From positions 1-64,000 of the forward strand of contig NZ_JBHTMU010000002.1 of the NCBI RefSeq assembly GCF_042679605.1: a stretch of DNA of 64,000 bases, read 5' to 3'. Below the pieces are notes generated by a model. That model saw nothing but the letters and a program-made list of their open reading frames with translations, was not told the origin of the DNA and did not search any database. This DNA comes from Litorisediminicola beolgyonensis (GTDB lineage Bacteria; Pseudomonadota; Alphaproteobacteria; Rhodobacterales; Rhodobacteraceae). The position numbers were made by a program, and so were the translations under genes. Positions 1-7,375 of the stretch are shown in pieces; within the stretch, counting starts at the first letter, position 1, and each line of letters opens with the position of its first letter.

Positions 1-42
1 CGCGTCCCGCTTGAACTCATCGCTGAACTTGCTGCTGCTCAT
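1..42 (-). CDS. IS3-family transposase OrfA, N-terminal fragment (cut by window edge)
   Basis: Reading leftwards from 42 gives MSSSKFSDEFKRDA, the characteristic start of the helix-turn-helix OrfA protein of IS3-family elements, which binds the element ends and initiates transposition together with the frameshift product OrfAB. An in-frame ATG at 45 also exists. The ATG at 42 is preferred because AAGGAGG lies five bases before it, against two bases for the other. The gene leaves the window after 14 codons, so intactness of the transposase cannot be judged. Confidence 0.65.
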   Translation of the reverse strand, partial: MSSSKFSDEFKRDA

Positions 43-101
43 CATGGCCTCCTTGCCTCAAAATTAGCGAAGAAGGCGTCCACGATACACGGGGCTATTC
101 A
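1..101 (-). mobile_element. IS3-family insertion sequence, left end (element continues outside window)
   Basis: The minus strand from 101 begins TGAATAGCCCCG, the kind of TGA...CCCC terminus seen at ends of IS3-family elements. A purine-rich AAGGAGG ribosome binding site and the first codons of an OrfA-like transposase follow. Only about 100 bp are inside the window, so the other end and the target duplication cannot be seen. The family call rests on the terminus plus the start of the transposase. Confidence 0.7.
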
Positions 102-110
102 ATCGGGTCC

Positions 111-944
111 TCAGACGCGGCCCTCGGCGACGGCGCGGGCGCGAGCGCGCAGCACGATTTCCGACAGTTCGGTCAATTCCTCGACCAGGCGGGACGGCGC
201 GCCCGCGGTGCTGAAGCCGCGCAGGATCGCCTCGGAGAGCTGGCGCGGGTCGGCATCGGTGCGGGAGATGAGCGCCATGAGGGCCTCGATCACGTCCCAG
301 CCGCGCGGTTTCGCGTCACAGGCGTCGAAGCGCTGCGCTGCGACCGACCCGCAGCGCGTCAGAACGAGATTGTCGATCCGCGCGGCGGTGCCGCCCAGGG
401 ACACGGAGCGGACCGGGATGGCTTTGAGGCTGCACCAGGCTTCGGCCAGGGTGCGCTGGTCGAAGCCGCCCGGGAAGGCCATGAGGTGATCGCCCCAGCT
501 GTCCGCCACCTGCTGGCGCGGCGCCACCGCGTCGAAGCGCGCGAGCCAGTCGCCCAGTTGCTCGGCAATCGCGAGCGGATCGGCCGTGGCGAGCGCTGTC
601 GTGACGCTCTGGCCCAGCGGCTTGCGCGTGATCAGAAGGCCGATGGCGTCGAGCCCCAGGAGATAGCGCGGCGCACCGAACCAGCCGTCGAGGTAGCGCA
701 GCACGTCGCGGTCGCGGCGATAGGCCTTGCGATCGCAGGGGCGGAACATCCGGTAGGCGCGGATGGCCCAGCGCGTCTGCCCGAACTCGAAGCGGAGTTC
801 GCAGGTTCTGGGCGCGTCGAGCGCGGTTTCGACGCGCTCGACGGCCAGATGAGAGACGTCGGAAGAAACGATGCGGAAAAGCGGGGCGGCGAAACGCGCC
901 AGCACGAATTTGCGTGCTGCGCCGCCGTCAAAGACATAGGTCAT
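111..944 (-). CDS. Hypothetical protein, possibly degenerate kinase-like fold
   Basis: A 277-aa soluble protein that I do not recognise at family level. The start at 944 is supported by AAAGGA seven bases upstream. Two stretches faintly recall the aminoglycoside phosphotransferase/kinase fold: a middle segment LLITRKPLGQSV at the position of the hinge, and IDNLVLTRCGSV followed by RFDACDAKPRGWD, laid out like a catalytic loop (normally H-D-x4-N then D-F). The catalytic Asp/His of the loop is not preserved, so if it is a kinase relative it is probably inactive. It reads away from uvrB. Its stop codon lies only 10 bp from the end of the IS3 element, so the insertion just misses the coding region. 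Function unknown. Confidence 0.6.
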   Translation of the reverse strand: MTYVFDGGAARKFVLARFAAPLFRIVSSDVSHLAVERVETALDAPRTCELRFEFGQTRWAIRAYRMFRPCDRKAYRRDRDVLRYLDGWFGAPRYLLGLDAIGLLITRKPLGQSVTTALATADPLAIAEQLGDWLARFDAVAPRQQVADSWGDHLMAFPGGFDQRTLAEAWCSLKAIPVRSVSLGGTAARIDNLVLTRCGSVAAQRFDACDAKPRGWDVIEALMALISRTDADPRQLSEAILRGFSTAGAPSRLVEELTELSEIVLRARARAVAEGRV

Positions 945-1152
945 GACGATATCCTTTGGTGCCGGACGACCCCGGATCACAATGGAGAGCTGAGGAGGAG
1001 CGCCCTTTCTGGGCAGCGGGGACATCGTTCTTGAACCCAAGGAAACCTTCCCGGGGAAATGCGGCGGTGATGTGGCGGCAGGGTGGCTTTCGCGCGGCGC
1101 TTGACCCGAGGCACCGGCGACCGCACATGGAACAGACCCGCCGGAGATCGAC

Positions 1153-3354
1153 ATGCACAACAACCGCCCCGACCAGATGCCGCAGATCCTGCACGCGCCC
1201 GCGCCCGACGTGGCGCTGCGCGAAAAGCTCGAGGGCGGTCAGCGCTTCGTGATGAAGACCAGTTTCGCGCCCGCGGGCGACCAGCCGGCCGCGATCGCGG
1301 AACTCTCCGAAGGGGTGAGGAGCGGCGAGCGCGATCAGGTCCTTCTCGGCGCGACCGGAACCGGCAAGACCTTCACCATGGCCAAGGTGATCGAAGAGAC
1401 CCAGCGCCCCGCGATCATCCTCGCGCCCAACAAGACGCTGGCGGCGCAGCTCTACGGCGAGTTCAAGAGCTTCTTTCCGGAGAACTCGGTCGAGTATTTC
1501 GTGAGCTATTACGACTACTACCAGCCCGAAGCTTACGTGCCTCGCTCGGACACCTATATCGAGAAAGAGAGCCAGATCAACGAACAGATCGACCGGATGC
1601 GCCACTCGGCCACCCGCGCCCTTCTGGAGCGTGACGACGTCATCATCGTGGCCTCGGTCTCCTGCATCTATGGCATCGGCTCGGTCGAAACCTACGGGGC
1701 GATGACGCAGGACCTCTTCACCGGCAAGGAATACGATCAGCGCAAGGTCATGGCCGATCTGGTGGCGCAGCAATATCGCCGCAACGACCAGGCCTTCCAG
1801 CGCGGCTCGTTCCGGGTGCGCGGCGATGTGCTCGAGGTCTTTCCGGCCCACCTCGAAGATCGCGCCTGGCGCTTCAGCTTCTTCGGGGAAGAGCTTGAAT
1901 CTATTACCGAGTTCGATCCGTTGACAGGCGAGAAGACCGGCAGTTTCGACCGCATCCGCATCTATGCCAACAGCCATTACGTCACGCCGCGCCCGACGCT
2001 CAACCAGGCCGTGATCAACATCAAGAAGGAGCTGCGGCAGCGGCTCGATCAGCTTGTCGGCGAAGGCAAGCTCCTCGAGGCGCAACGTCTCGAGCAGCGC
2101 ACCAATTTCGATATCGAGATGCTCGAGGCCACCGGCTCCTGCAACGGCATCGAGAACTATTCCCGCTACCTGACCGGCCGCGCCCCCGGCGAGCCGCCGC
2201 CCACGCTGTTCGAATTCATCCCCGACAATGCCATTGTTTTCGCGGATGAATCCCACGTGTCGGTGCCTCAGATCGGCGGCATGTATCGGGGCGACTACCG
2301 GCGGAAATTCACCCTGGCCGAGCACGGGTTCCGTCTGCCTTCCTGCATGGACAACCGCCCGCTCAAGTTCGAGGAATGGGACGCGATGCGACCGCAATCG
2401 GTCTTCGTTTCGGCCACCCCGGCGGCTTGGGAGCTGGAGCAGACGGGCGGCGTCTTTACCGAGCAGGTCATTCGCCCCACAGGCCTTCTCGATCCGCAGG
2501 TCGAGATCCGGCCCGTCGAGATGCAGGTCGACGATCTTCTGGACGAGATCCGGCGCGTCGCGGCCGACGGCTTCCGCACCCTCTGCACCGTGCTGACCAA
2601 GCGCATGGCCGAGGACCTGACGGAGTATCTGCATGAGCAGGGCATCCGCGTGCGCTACATGCACTCCGACATCGATACCATTGAACGGATTGAGATTTTG
2701 CGCGACCTGCGTCTCGGCGCGTTCGACGTTCTGGTGGGTATCAACCTGCTGCGCGAGGGCCTCGACATTCCCGAATGCGGGCTGGTCGCGATCCTCGATG
2801 CCGACAAGGAAGGGTTCCTGCGCTCCGAGACCTCGCTGATCCAGACCATCGGACGCGCCGCGCGGAATGCCGAGGGTCGCGTCATCATGTATGCAGACCG
2901 CATCACCGGCTCGATGGAACGCGCCATCGCCGAGACCGATCGCCGCCGCGAGAAACAGATCGCCTATAATGAAGAATACGGCATAACCCCAGAGACCGTC
3001 AAGAAAAACGTCGAGGACATCCTCGCGGGCCTCTACCAGGGCGATGTCGACATGAACCGCGTGACCGCCAAGATCGACGACGCGCGGCAGGGCTCGAATC
3101 TCCAGGCGGTGCTGGAAGGGTTGCGGACCGATATGCGCAAGGCGGCGGAGAACCTCGAGTTCGAGGAAGCCGCGCGGCTGCGCGACGAGGTCAAGCGGCT
3201 CGAGGCCGTGGACCTTGCGGTGTCGGACGATCCGCTCGCGCGGCAGCAAGCGGTCGAGAAAGCGTCAGCAGAAGCCGTGAAATCGAAGGGACGGTCCACC
3301 GCCGGACGTCCAGGTCAGCGCGGCGGAAACGTGCAGCGTCGCAAGAAGCGGTAA
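1153..3354 (+). CDS. uvrB: UvrABC excinuclease subunit B
   Basis: UvrB is the damage-verifying helicase of nucleotide excision repair. It is loaded on DNA by UvrA and recruits UvrC for incision. The 733-aa product has Walker A GATGTGKT at residues 66-73 and the beta-hairpin segment SYYDYYQPEAYVPRSDTYIE. The DEAD-type motif FADESH, the helicase motif around IGRAARNAEGRVIMYAD and a C-terminal UVR motif (LEFEEAARLRDEVKRLE) that contacts UvrC are also visible. The start is supported by GGAG eight bases upstream. The protein carries an N-terminal extension of about 33 residues before MKTSFAPAGDQP, where many family members begin, and a basic tail. I found no convincing alphaproteobacterial LexA box upstream, so SOS control is not evident. 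Confidence 0.98.
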   Translation: MHNNRPDQMPQILHAPAPDVALREKLEGGQRFVMKTSFAPAGDQPAAIAELSEGVRSGERDQVLLGATGTGKTFTMAKVIEETQRPAIILAPNKTLAAQLYGEFKSFFPENSVEYFVSYYDYYQPEAYVPRSDTYIEKESQINEQIDRMRHSATRALLERDDVIIVASVSCIYGIGSVETYGAMTQDLFTGKEYDQRKVMADLVAQQYRRNDQAFQRGSFRVRGDVLEVFPAHLEDRAWRFSFFGEELESITEFDPLTGEKTGSFDRIRIYANSHYVTPRPTLNQAVINIKKELRQRLDQLVGEGKLLEAQRLEQRTNFDIEMLEATGSCNGIENYSRYLTGRAPGEPPPTLFEFIPDNAIVFADESHVSVPQIGGMYRGDYRRKFTLAEHGFRLPSCMDNRPLKFEEWDAMRPQSVFVSATPAAWELEQTGGVFTEQVIRPTGLLDPQVEIRPVEMQVDDLLDEIRRVAADGFRTLCTVLTKRMAEDLTEYLHEQGIRVRYMHSDIDTIERIEILRDLRLGAFDVLVGINLLREGLDIPECGLVAILDADKEGFLRSETSLIQTIGRAARNAEGRVIMYADRITGSMERAIAETDRRREKQIAYNEEYGITPETVKKNVEDILAGLYQGDVDMNRVTAKIDDARQGSNLQAVLEGLRTDMRKAAENLEFEEAARLRDEVKRLEAVDLAVSDDPLARQQAVEKASAEAVKSKGRSTAGRPGQRGGNVQRRKKR

Positions 3355-3405
3355 CGCTATCTCAACACATCTCTGCCAGCTTCGGATCGGGGCAAAGGAG
3401 ACGGT

Positions 3406-3942
3406 GTGAAGTACCTGACGTTTTTCGCGGTGGCGCTTGTAGCGGCCTTGACCGCCGGGGCTGCGGCGGCCGCTTTCGAGACCCGGACGCTCTTTTCGCA
3501 CAAGGCGTGGCTGGTCGAGATGACCCATGACACCTCGGACGGCAATCTGTGGTGCGCGGCGCGGACAACCAACCGCTATGGTCAAACGCTGAGCCTGACA
3601 TCCTACGGACATGGATCGCTGTCTCTGTTTGTCTTCGACGGAAGTTGGAGCCTGCGTCCGCGACCGGTCCGGTTCCTGGTCGATGTCGATTACGACCGCT
3701 GGGTGATCGACGGCAACGCGGGTGAGATCAGCGTATCGATGAGGCTGCCCGACGCAGCGAAATCGGTCGAGTTTCTGGACCAGATCGCCGAGGGACGCGC
3801 GGTCTAGGTGATGAACCAGGACGAGCGCCGGATCGCGACCTTCACTCTTGCGGGTTCGAAAGCCGCGTTGCTGAAACTGATGGACTGCGGCCGGTCCATC
3901 GCGCCGGACGACCCGTTCACCAGCCGCGCCGACCCGTTCTGA
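3406..3942 (+). pseudogene. Secreted hypothetical protein gene split by an in-frame amber codon
   Basis: A GTG start at 3406 follows AAAGGAG and begins a clear Sec signal peptide (MKYLTFFAVALVAALTAGAAAA). The mature part looks like a small beta-sandwich periplasmic protein. Translation stops at TAG 3805-3807 after 133 residues. The same frame is open again from GTG/ATG at 3808/3811 to TGA at 3942, and adds MNQDERRIATFTLAGSKAALLKLMDC..., which reads as the natural C-terminal strand and helix of the same domain. The unbroken gene would encode about 178 aa. Either the gene has decayed by one point mutation, or the 133-aa form or readthrough is used. A sequencing error cannot be excluded. Function unknown. 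Confidence 0.7.
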
Positions 3943-4087
3943 CGGTCTCGGACAGCGGGCAGTTTCAGGAGGATCTGCCGAAACACCACAGAGTTATTGT
4001 TTCCGCGACGGCGTATTTCTCGAATCCTCAAGCCGCGTAAACTGCCGCGGTCCGATGCGTCGGACTGTGGTTGCGAAAGGTATTCTT

Positions 4088-4921
4088 ATGTCGGTCATTT
4101 CTCTGGACCCCGAAACGCTCAAGATGGATGTCGCTACGGCCAAGGCGGCCGGTGCCGCGGCGGGGGACGCCTACCGATCCCGCGCGCCCTACCCCTATGG
4201 CAGTTTCGAGGATTTCCTGCCCGAAGAGGTGATCGAGAAGGTTCGCGCCGAGATGGCGCAACTGCCCGAAGCGGAAAGCAGCTTCGACCGACCGCAGGAA
4301 AAGCTGAAGACCTCGTACCTGCCCGAGCGCCTGCCTCCCTATACCCGCTCGGTGTTCTACGCGCTGAACTCCCGTCCGTTCCTGCTGTTTCTCGAGCAGC
4401 TGACCGGCATCCAGGGCCTGATCCCCGATCCGTATTTCGCCGGCGGCGGCATCCACGTGGTCGCCAATGGCGGCCATCTCGATATCCATGCCGACTTCAA
4501 CCACAACCAGAAGCTCAACCTCGAGCGTCGGCTGAACGTGCTGATCTATCTCAACAAGGACTGGAAAGCCGAATATGGCGGGTCCTTCGAGATCTGGAAC
4601 ACCGACATGACCGAGAAGGTCGAGAGCTTCGTGCCGCTCTACAACCGGATGGTCTGCTTCAACACCGGCTCCGACACTTGGCACGGCAATCCCGAGACGG
4701 TGAACCATCCCGAGGGGCAGCCGCGCATGTCGATGGCCCTCTATTACTACACCGCGACCTGGAGCGCGGATCGCAAGTCGCACACCACGCTCTTCAAGCC
4801 GCGCCCCGGAACGAAGGACCAGGCGGATCGGCAGACCAAGCGGCGTGAAATTCTCGAGGATGTTCTGCCGCCGGTCGTCTTTCGCAAAGTGATAGGCCGT
4901 TTGAATCGGCTCGGCTTCTGA
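4088..4921 (+). CDS. 2-oxoglutarate/Fe(II)-dependent oxygenase (prolyl 4-hydroxylase-like)
   Basis: The 277-aa protein has the facial-triad layout of the 2OG-Fe(II) oxygenase superfamily: His134-x-Asp136 in the segment HLDIHADFN, distal His199 in DTWHGNPE, and a candidate 2-oxoglutarate-binding Arg213 in QPRMSMALYYY. Known relatives hydroxylate protein side chains or small molecules. No substrate can be inferred from the neighbours, and the gene stands alone. The start at 4088 is chosen over an in-frame codon at 4055 because AAAGG lies seven bases upstream and the protein then begins at a plausible N-terminus. A bidirectional terminator follows directly. Confidence 0.85.
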   Translation: MSVISLDPETLKMDVATAKAAGAAAGDAYRSRAPYPYGSFEDFLPEEVIEKVRAEMAQLPEAESSFDRPQEKLKTSYLPERLPPYTRSVFYALNSRPFLLFLEQLTGIQGLIPDPYFAGGGIHVVANGGHLDIHADFNHNQKLNLERRLNVLIYLNKDWKAEYGGSFEIWNTDMTEKVESFVPLYNRMVCFNTGSDTWHGNPETVNHPEGQPRMSMALYYYTATWSADRKSHTTLFKPRPGTKDQADRQTKRREILEDVLPPVVFRKVIGRLNRLGF

Positions 4922-4925
4922 ATGG

Positions 4926-4962
4926 AAAAAAGGGCACCGCCGACGGTCGGCGATGCCCTTTC
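4926..4962. terminator. Bidirectional rho-independent terminator
   Basis: Stem AGGGCA-C-CGCCGA with TCGGCG-A-TGCCCT (4931-4943 against 4947-4959, one mismatch), flanked by A-run on the left and TT on the right. It serves the convergent oxygenase gene and the minus-strand membrane protein gene. Confidence 0.75.
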
Positions 4963-4991
4963 CAGCCCCAAGGGCCATGTCTTGGACGAAA

Positions 4992-5273
4992 TTATTCGCC
5001 GGCGGGTTGCACGTCGATCGACGGCACTTCCACGTCGACCTCTTCGCTCTCGACGCTCACGTCCACATCGGGAACGGTGACCTGTTCCGTCTCGGTGCCG
5101 ACCTCGATCGAGCCGACATCCGCGTCCACCTCGGGCATCTGTCCGCCTTCGACGCTGACATCGACGTCAGGCAGTTCGGCTTCCTGGGTGACGTCCACGT
5201 CGATCATGTAGAACGCGAAGAACGCGACGAGCAGGACAACGATGGCCCCGACGATAAGTGTACCTTTTTTCAT
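4992..5273 (-). CDS. Small Val/Asp-repeat membrane-anchored protein
   Basis: A 93-aa protein starting MKKGTLIVGAIVVLLVAFFAFYMI, one transmembrane helix or uncleaved signal anchor. About 65 very acidic, cysteine-free residues follow, in which a short unit recurs: LPDVDVSVEGG, MPEVDADVGS, VPDVDVSVESE, VPSIDV. The start at 5273 is chosen because AAGGGA precedes it. An upstream in-frame ATG at 5294 lacks a ribosome binding site. The alternating Val-Asp pattern predicts an extended beta-strand surface in the periplasm. I do not recognise a named family with confidence, and function is unknown. It faces a stress-type small gene on the other strand. Confidence 0.75.
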   Translation of the reverse strand: MKKGTLIVGAIVVLLVAFFAFYMIDVDVTQEAELPDVDVSVEGGQMPEVDADVGSIEVGTETEQVTVPDVDVSVESEEVDVEVPSIDVQPAGE

Positions 5274-5449
5274 CTCTATTCCCTTCAATTCCATTCGCGC
5301 ATATCCGGAACATTCTGCTCACGGCAGGCGGCGCTGTTGGGGTGGAAACCTTTGAGAGCGGTCCTGGTTCCGATCTCGCCCGAGACCGCCTCCAGATGTG
5401 GATCGAGAGACACGAAATCCCGACCCGAGACACATTCGGTGGAATCCGT

Positions 5450-5475
5450 GGAACAAATTACAGTCCTGAGTGGTT
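5450..5475 (+). promoter_or_regulatory. EcfG-type general stress sigma factor promoter
   Basis: GGAAC (5450-5454), 17 bp, GGTT (5472-5475), matching the alphaproteobacterial EcfG consensus GGAAC-N16-18-GTT. It lies 41 bp before the ATG of the PLDc_N peptide. The same spacing and GGTT occur upstream of the acidic protein gene at 36259-38142. Confidence 0.6.
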
Positions 5476-5515
5476 TTGCCGCCAACAACCATAAAGCACC
5501 TTTTGGAGACACCTT

Positions 5516-5701
5516 ATGGAATACGGCATCTTCGGACTGATTATCCTCGTCCTCGACATCTACGCCATCTACCAGGTCCTGACCTCCGGCGCGTCCACGC
5601 TCGCCAAGCTCATCTGGACCCTCGTGATCATCATCCTGCCGGTTCTGGGCTTCATCGCCTGGCTGATCGCCGGACCGCGCGGCGGCAAAGCCCGGATCTG
5701 A
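5516..5701 (+). CDS. PLDc_N-domain small membrane protein
   Basis: A 61-aa peptide made of two hydrophobic helices (about residues 3-22 and 32-51) ending GPRGGKARI. The pattern LIWTLVIIILPVLGFIAWLIAG is typical of the PLDc_N family, the N-terminal membrane module of cardiolipin synthase-like proteins. That module also exists as free-standing peptides in alphaproteobacteria. Catalytic HKD motifs are absent, so it has no phospholipase activity by itself. GGAG lies a few bases upstream of the ATG. The EcfG-type promoter upstream suggests induction in stationary phase or general stress. Confidence 0.85.
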   Translation: MEYGIFGLIILVLDIYAIYQVLTSGASTLAKLIWTLVIIILPVLGFIAWLIAGPRGGKARI

Positions 5702-5735
5702 TCGGCGCTGAACAGCACATCACACGACAAGAAAC

Positions 5736-5761
5736 GGCGCGGGCCTCAAAGGGCCCGCGCC
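5736..5761. terminator. Strong hairpin terminator
   Basis: Perfect 10-bp stem GGCGCGGGCC / GGCCCGCGCC (5736-5745, 5752-5761) followed by GTCTTCGTTT on the plus strand. It lies between convergent genes and can act for both. Confidence 0.75.
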
Positions 5762-5782
5762 GTCTTCGTTTGAAAACCCGGA

Positions 5783-6190
5783 TCAGCGGATGACGTGAAC
5801 CGAACAGGGTGCGTGTCGGACGACGCGTCCGGCGGTCGACCCGATCACCCAGTCCTGGAGCCCGGGCTTGTGCGAGCGCAGCACCACGAGATCGACGCCA
5901 TCCTCCTTGATGCGATCAAGAATGGTGTTGGGCGCATGCCCCGTGACGACGTCGAGTTTCACGTCAGGCGCATCGGCCAGCAAGCCTTTGAGCTCTTTCT
6001 CGACGTTCTCGCGGGTCTCCGCGAAAATCGCCTCGGGCAGTTCCGCGGCGACGTAGATCGGGACCGCTTCGATCACGGCGATCACGGTGATGCTCGCGCC
6101 CGGATCGGCCAGCTTGCGGGCCACCTCGAGCGCGGGCGCGAGCGCCTCGGAATGGTCGGGGGCAACGGGCAGAAGAATGGTCTTGGACAT
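5783..6190 (-). CDS. Universal stress protein (UspA family)
   Basis: A 135-aa single Usp domain starting MSKTILLPVAPDHSEAL. The C-terminal glycine-rich segment VIGSTAGRVVRHAPCSVHVIR corresponds to the ATP-binding signature G-x2-G-x9-S/T of the ATP-binding Usp subclass. AAGGAG lies close to the ATG. Usp proteins of this type are commonly part of the microaerobic regulon in Rhodobacterales, and an FNR-type box lies 51-64 bp upstream. Likely role: cytoplasmic stress or energy-limitation response under low oxygen. Confidence 0.93.
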   Translation of the reverse strand: MSKTILLPVAPDHSEALAPALEVARKLADPGASITVIAVIEAVPIYVAAELPEAIFAETRENVEKELKGLLADAPDVKLDVVTGHAPNTILDRIKEDGVDLVVLRSHKPGLQDWVIGSTAGRVVRHAPCSVHVIR

Positions 6191-6240
6191 TGGGGTCTCC
6201 TTTCACCGCCGAGAATGCGGCAAGTGTGGTCGGGAGCGCC

Positions 6241-6254
6241 TTGATTTATGTCAG
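6241..6254 (-). promoter_or_regulatory. FnrL-type binding site
   Basis: On the minus strand CTGAC-ATAA-ATCAA, one mismatch from TTGAY-N4-RTCAA. Its centre is about 57 bp upstream of the Usp start codon, a reasonable activator position if transcription starts shortly downstream. Confidence 0.6.
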
Positions 6255-6271
6255 GTCCGCCGACGCTCGGG

Positions 6272-6541
6272 TCAGCCGCAGAACAGGCGCGTGATCACGC
6301 CAAACTCGTCAAGCTCTATGTTCAGCCGCTCGGGCCGGTAGTCCATCGTCATCGCACTCCCCGGAGGCAGGATACGGGTGTTGAGCTCTGCCGGCAACGT
6401 GACCGCGGCGAGCGGCGCGCCGACCAGCGATGTGTAGTCCGAGGCGCGGCACAGATCCTCGGTATCCGGGTTGGTCGCGCCATCGGTGCAGGACGCCAGA
6501 GCGGCGCAGGTCGCGACAAGGGCAAGGATATGTTTCGGCAT
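6272..6541 (-). CDS. Lipoprotein with peptidase inhibitor I78 domain
   Basis: An 89-aa protein with a lipoprotein signal ending LASC (Cys at residue 18). The short domain has the I78 family pattern: a Cys near the start (EDLCRASDYTSLVGAPLAAV), then LPAELNTRILPPGSAMTMDYRPERLNIELDE and a terminal C-G. Family members inhibit serine proteases, and bacterial forms probably protect the envelope. The start at 6541 gives a proper signal sequence, whereas the longer reading frame adds a non-signal leader. A purine-rich GGATAAT-containing region precedes it. Divergently oriented from the next lipoprotein gene. Confidence 0.85.
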   Translation of the reverse strand: MPKHILALVATCAALASCTDGATNPDTEDLCRASDYTSLVGAPLAAVTLPAELNTRILPPGSAMTMDYRPERLNIELDEFGVITRLFCG

Positions 6542-6630
6542 GGGCGCAGTCTCCGGCTGGTCACGGGGTCGATTTCGGCCCATGCTGCGCTATTATCCTC
6601 CCCGTTCCAAGCCTTGCGGAAGTGCCGCTC

Positions 6631-7014
6631 ATGCGCCCTGCCCTCGCCCTTCTTATCCTGCCCCTTCTCGCCGCCTGCGCCAGCCCGATGGAGCGCTGCG
6701 TCTCGCAGGCCACCGCGCCGCTGCGCACGGCCGAACGCGATCTGAGCCGGCTCGAGGCCATCCTCGCCCGCGGCTACGCGATCCGCACCAAGGAGATCCC
6801 GACCTATCGGCCGGAGCTCTGCCGCGGCGCAGACGGCAAGATCCGGACCTGTTTCGAATGGGACGAGATCGAGATCGAGACGATCGAACGCGTCGACCTC
6901 GCCCAGGTCCGCCGCCGCGCCGACGACATCCGCGCGAGATTGCCCGCCCTGCAGGCCTCTGCCGATGCCGGGGCCGCTCAATGCCGCACGCTTCTGGCCG
7001 ACACAGCCCGCTGA
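6631..7014 (+). CDS. Small lipoprotein of unknown function
   Basis: A 127-aa protein with lipobox LLAAC (Cys 15) after a short hydrophobic segment. The mature part begins ASPMERCVSQATAPLRTAERDLSRLEAILARGYAI and is mainly helical, with several paired-looking cysteines and an acidic stretch FEWDEIEIETIERVDL. A heptad-like arrangement suggests a coiled coil. It resembles uncharacterised Rhodobacteraceae lipoproteins, with no enzymatic motif. Weak GGAAG ribosome binding site. It shares an intergenic region of about 90 bp with the divergent I78 lipoprotein. Confidence 0.75.
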   Translation: MRPALALLILPLLAACASPMERCVSQATAPLRTAERDLSRLEAILARGYAIRTKEIPTYRPELCRGADGKIRTCFEWDEIEIETIERVDLAQVRRRADDIRARLPALQASADAGAAQCRTLLADTAR

Positions 7015-7375
7015 CATGACGCAAGCGCCCGCGGTCTGACCCGCGGACGCCCAAGCTTCGGACGGGACAGCTGCCCGCCAGTCGTCAGATCACAGCACGA
7101 AGTCTCCAACCCAGTCATCCGACGCGGACGGTGTCCGTTGTGATGAACTTACCCGACAGTGCCGATCACGACGTTACCCAAGTCATCGAAAGGTTGAGTC
7201 GTGACCGCTCAAAAAGCGAATTTATCGTCGAAATGCAGCCAGCTACGCGCGCGTGCGGTTCTGACGAAAACTGCCGCTTTCCAAGCACCAACCGCGGATC
7301 GACCAACGACCCACCCTGTTCTCGCCAAGGCTTCGTGCTAAGCCACGACCTGTGCCCAGAAGAGAGCCGTCGCCC
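7015..7375. other. Intergenic region, no gene recognised
   Basis: 361 bp between the lipoprotein and the FAH-family gene. One frame stays open from a GTG at 7131 into the next gene but has no ribosome binding site, no recognisable domain and unusual composition. I see no clear promoter pair or terminator. Confidence 0.5.

Noticed and set aside
945..1152. LexA operator in front of uvrB
   Set aside because: GTTC-TT-GAAC is present near 1030 but has a 2-bp spacer. The alphaproteobacterial LexA site needs GTTC or GAAC with a 7-bp spacer.
7131..7375. Open frame from a GTG in the 7015-7375 spacer
   Set aside because: No ribosome binding site, no recognisable domain, and the frame runs out of phase into the FAH-family gene.
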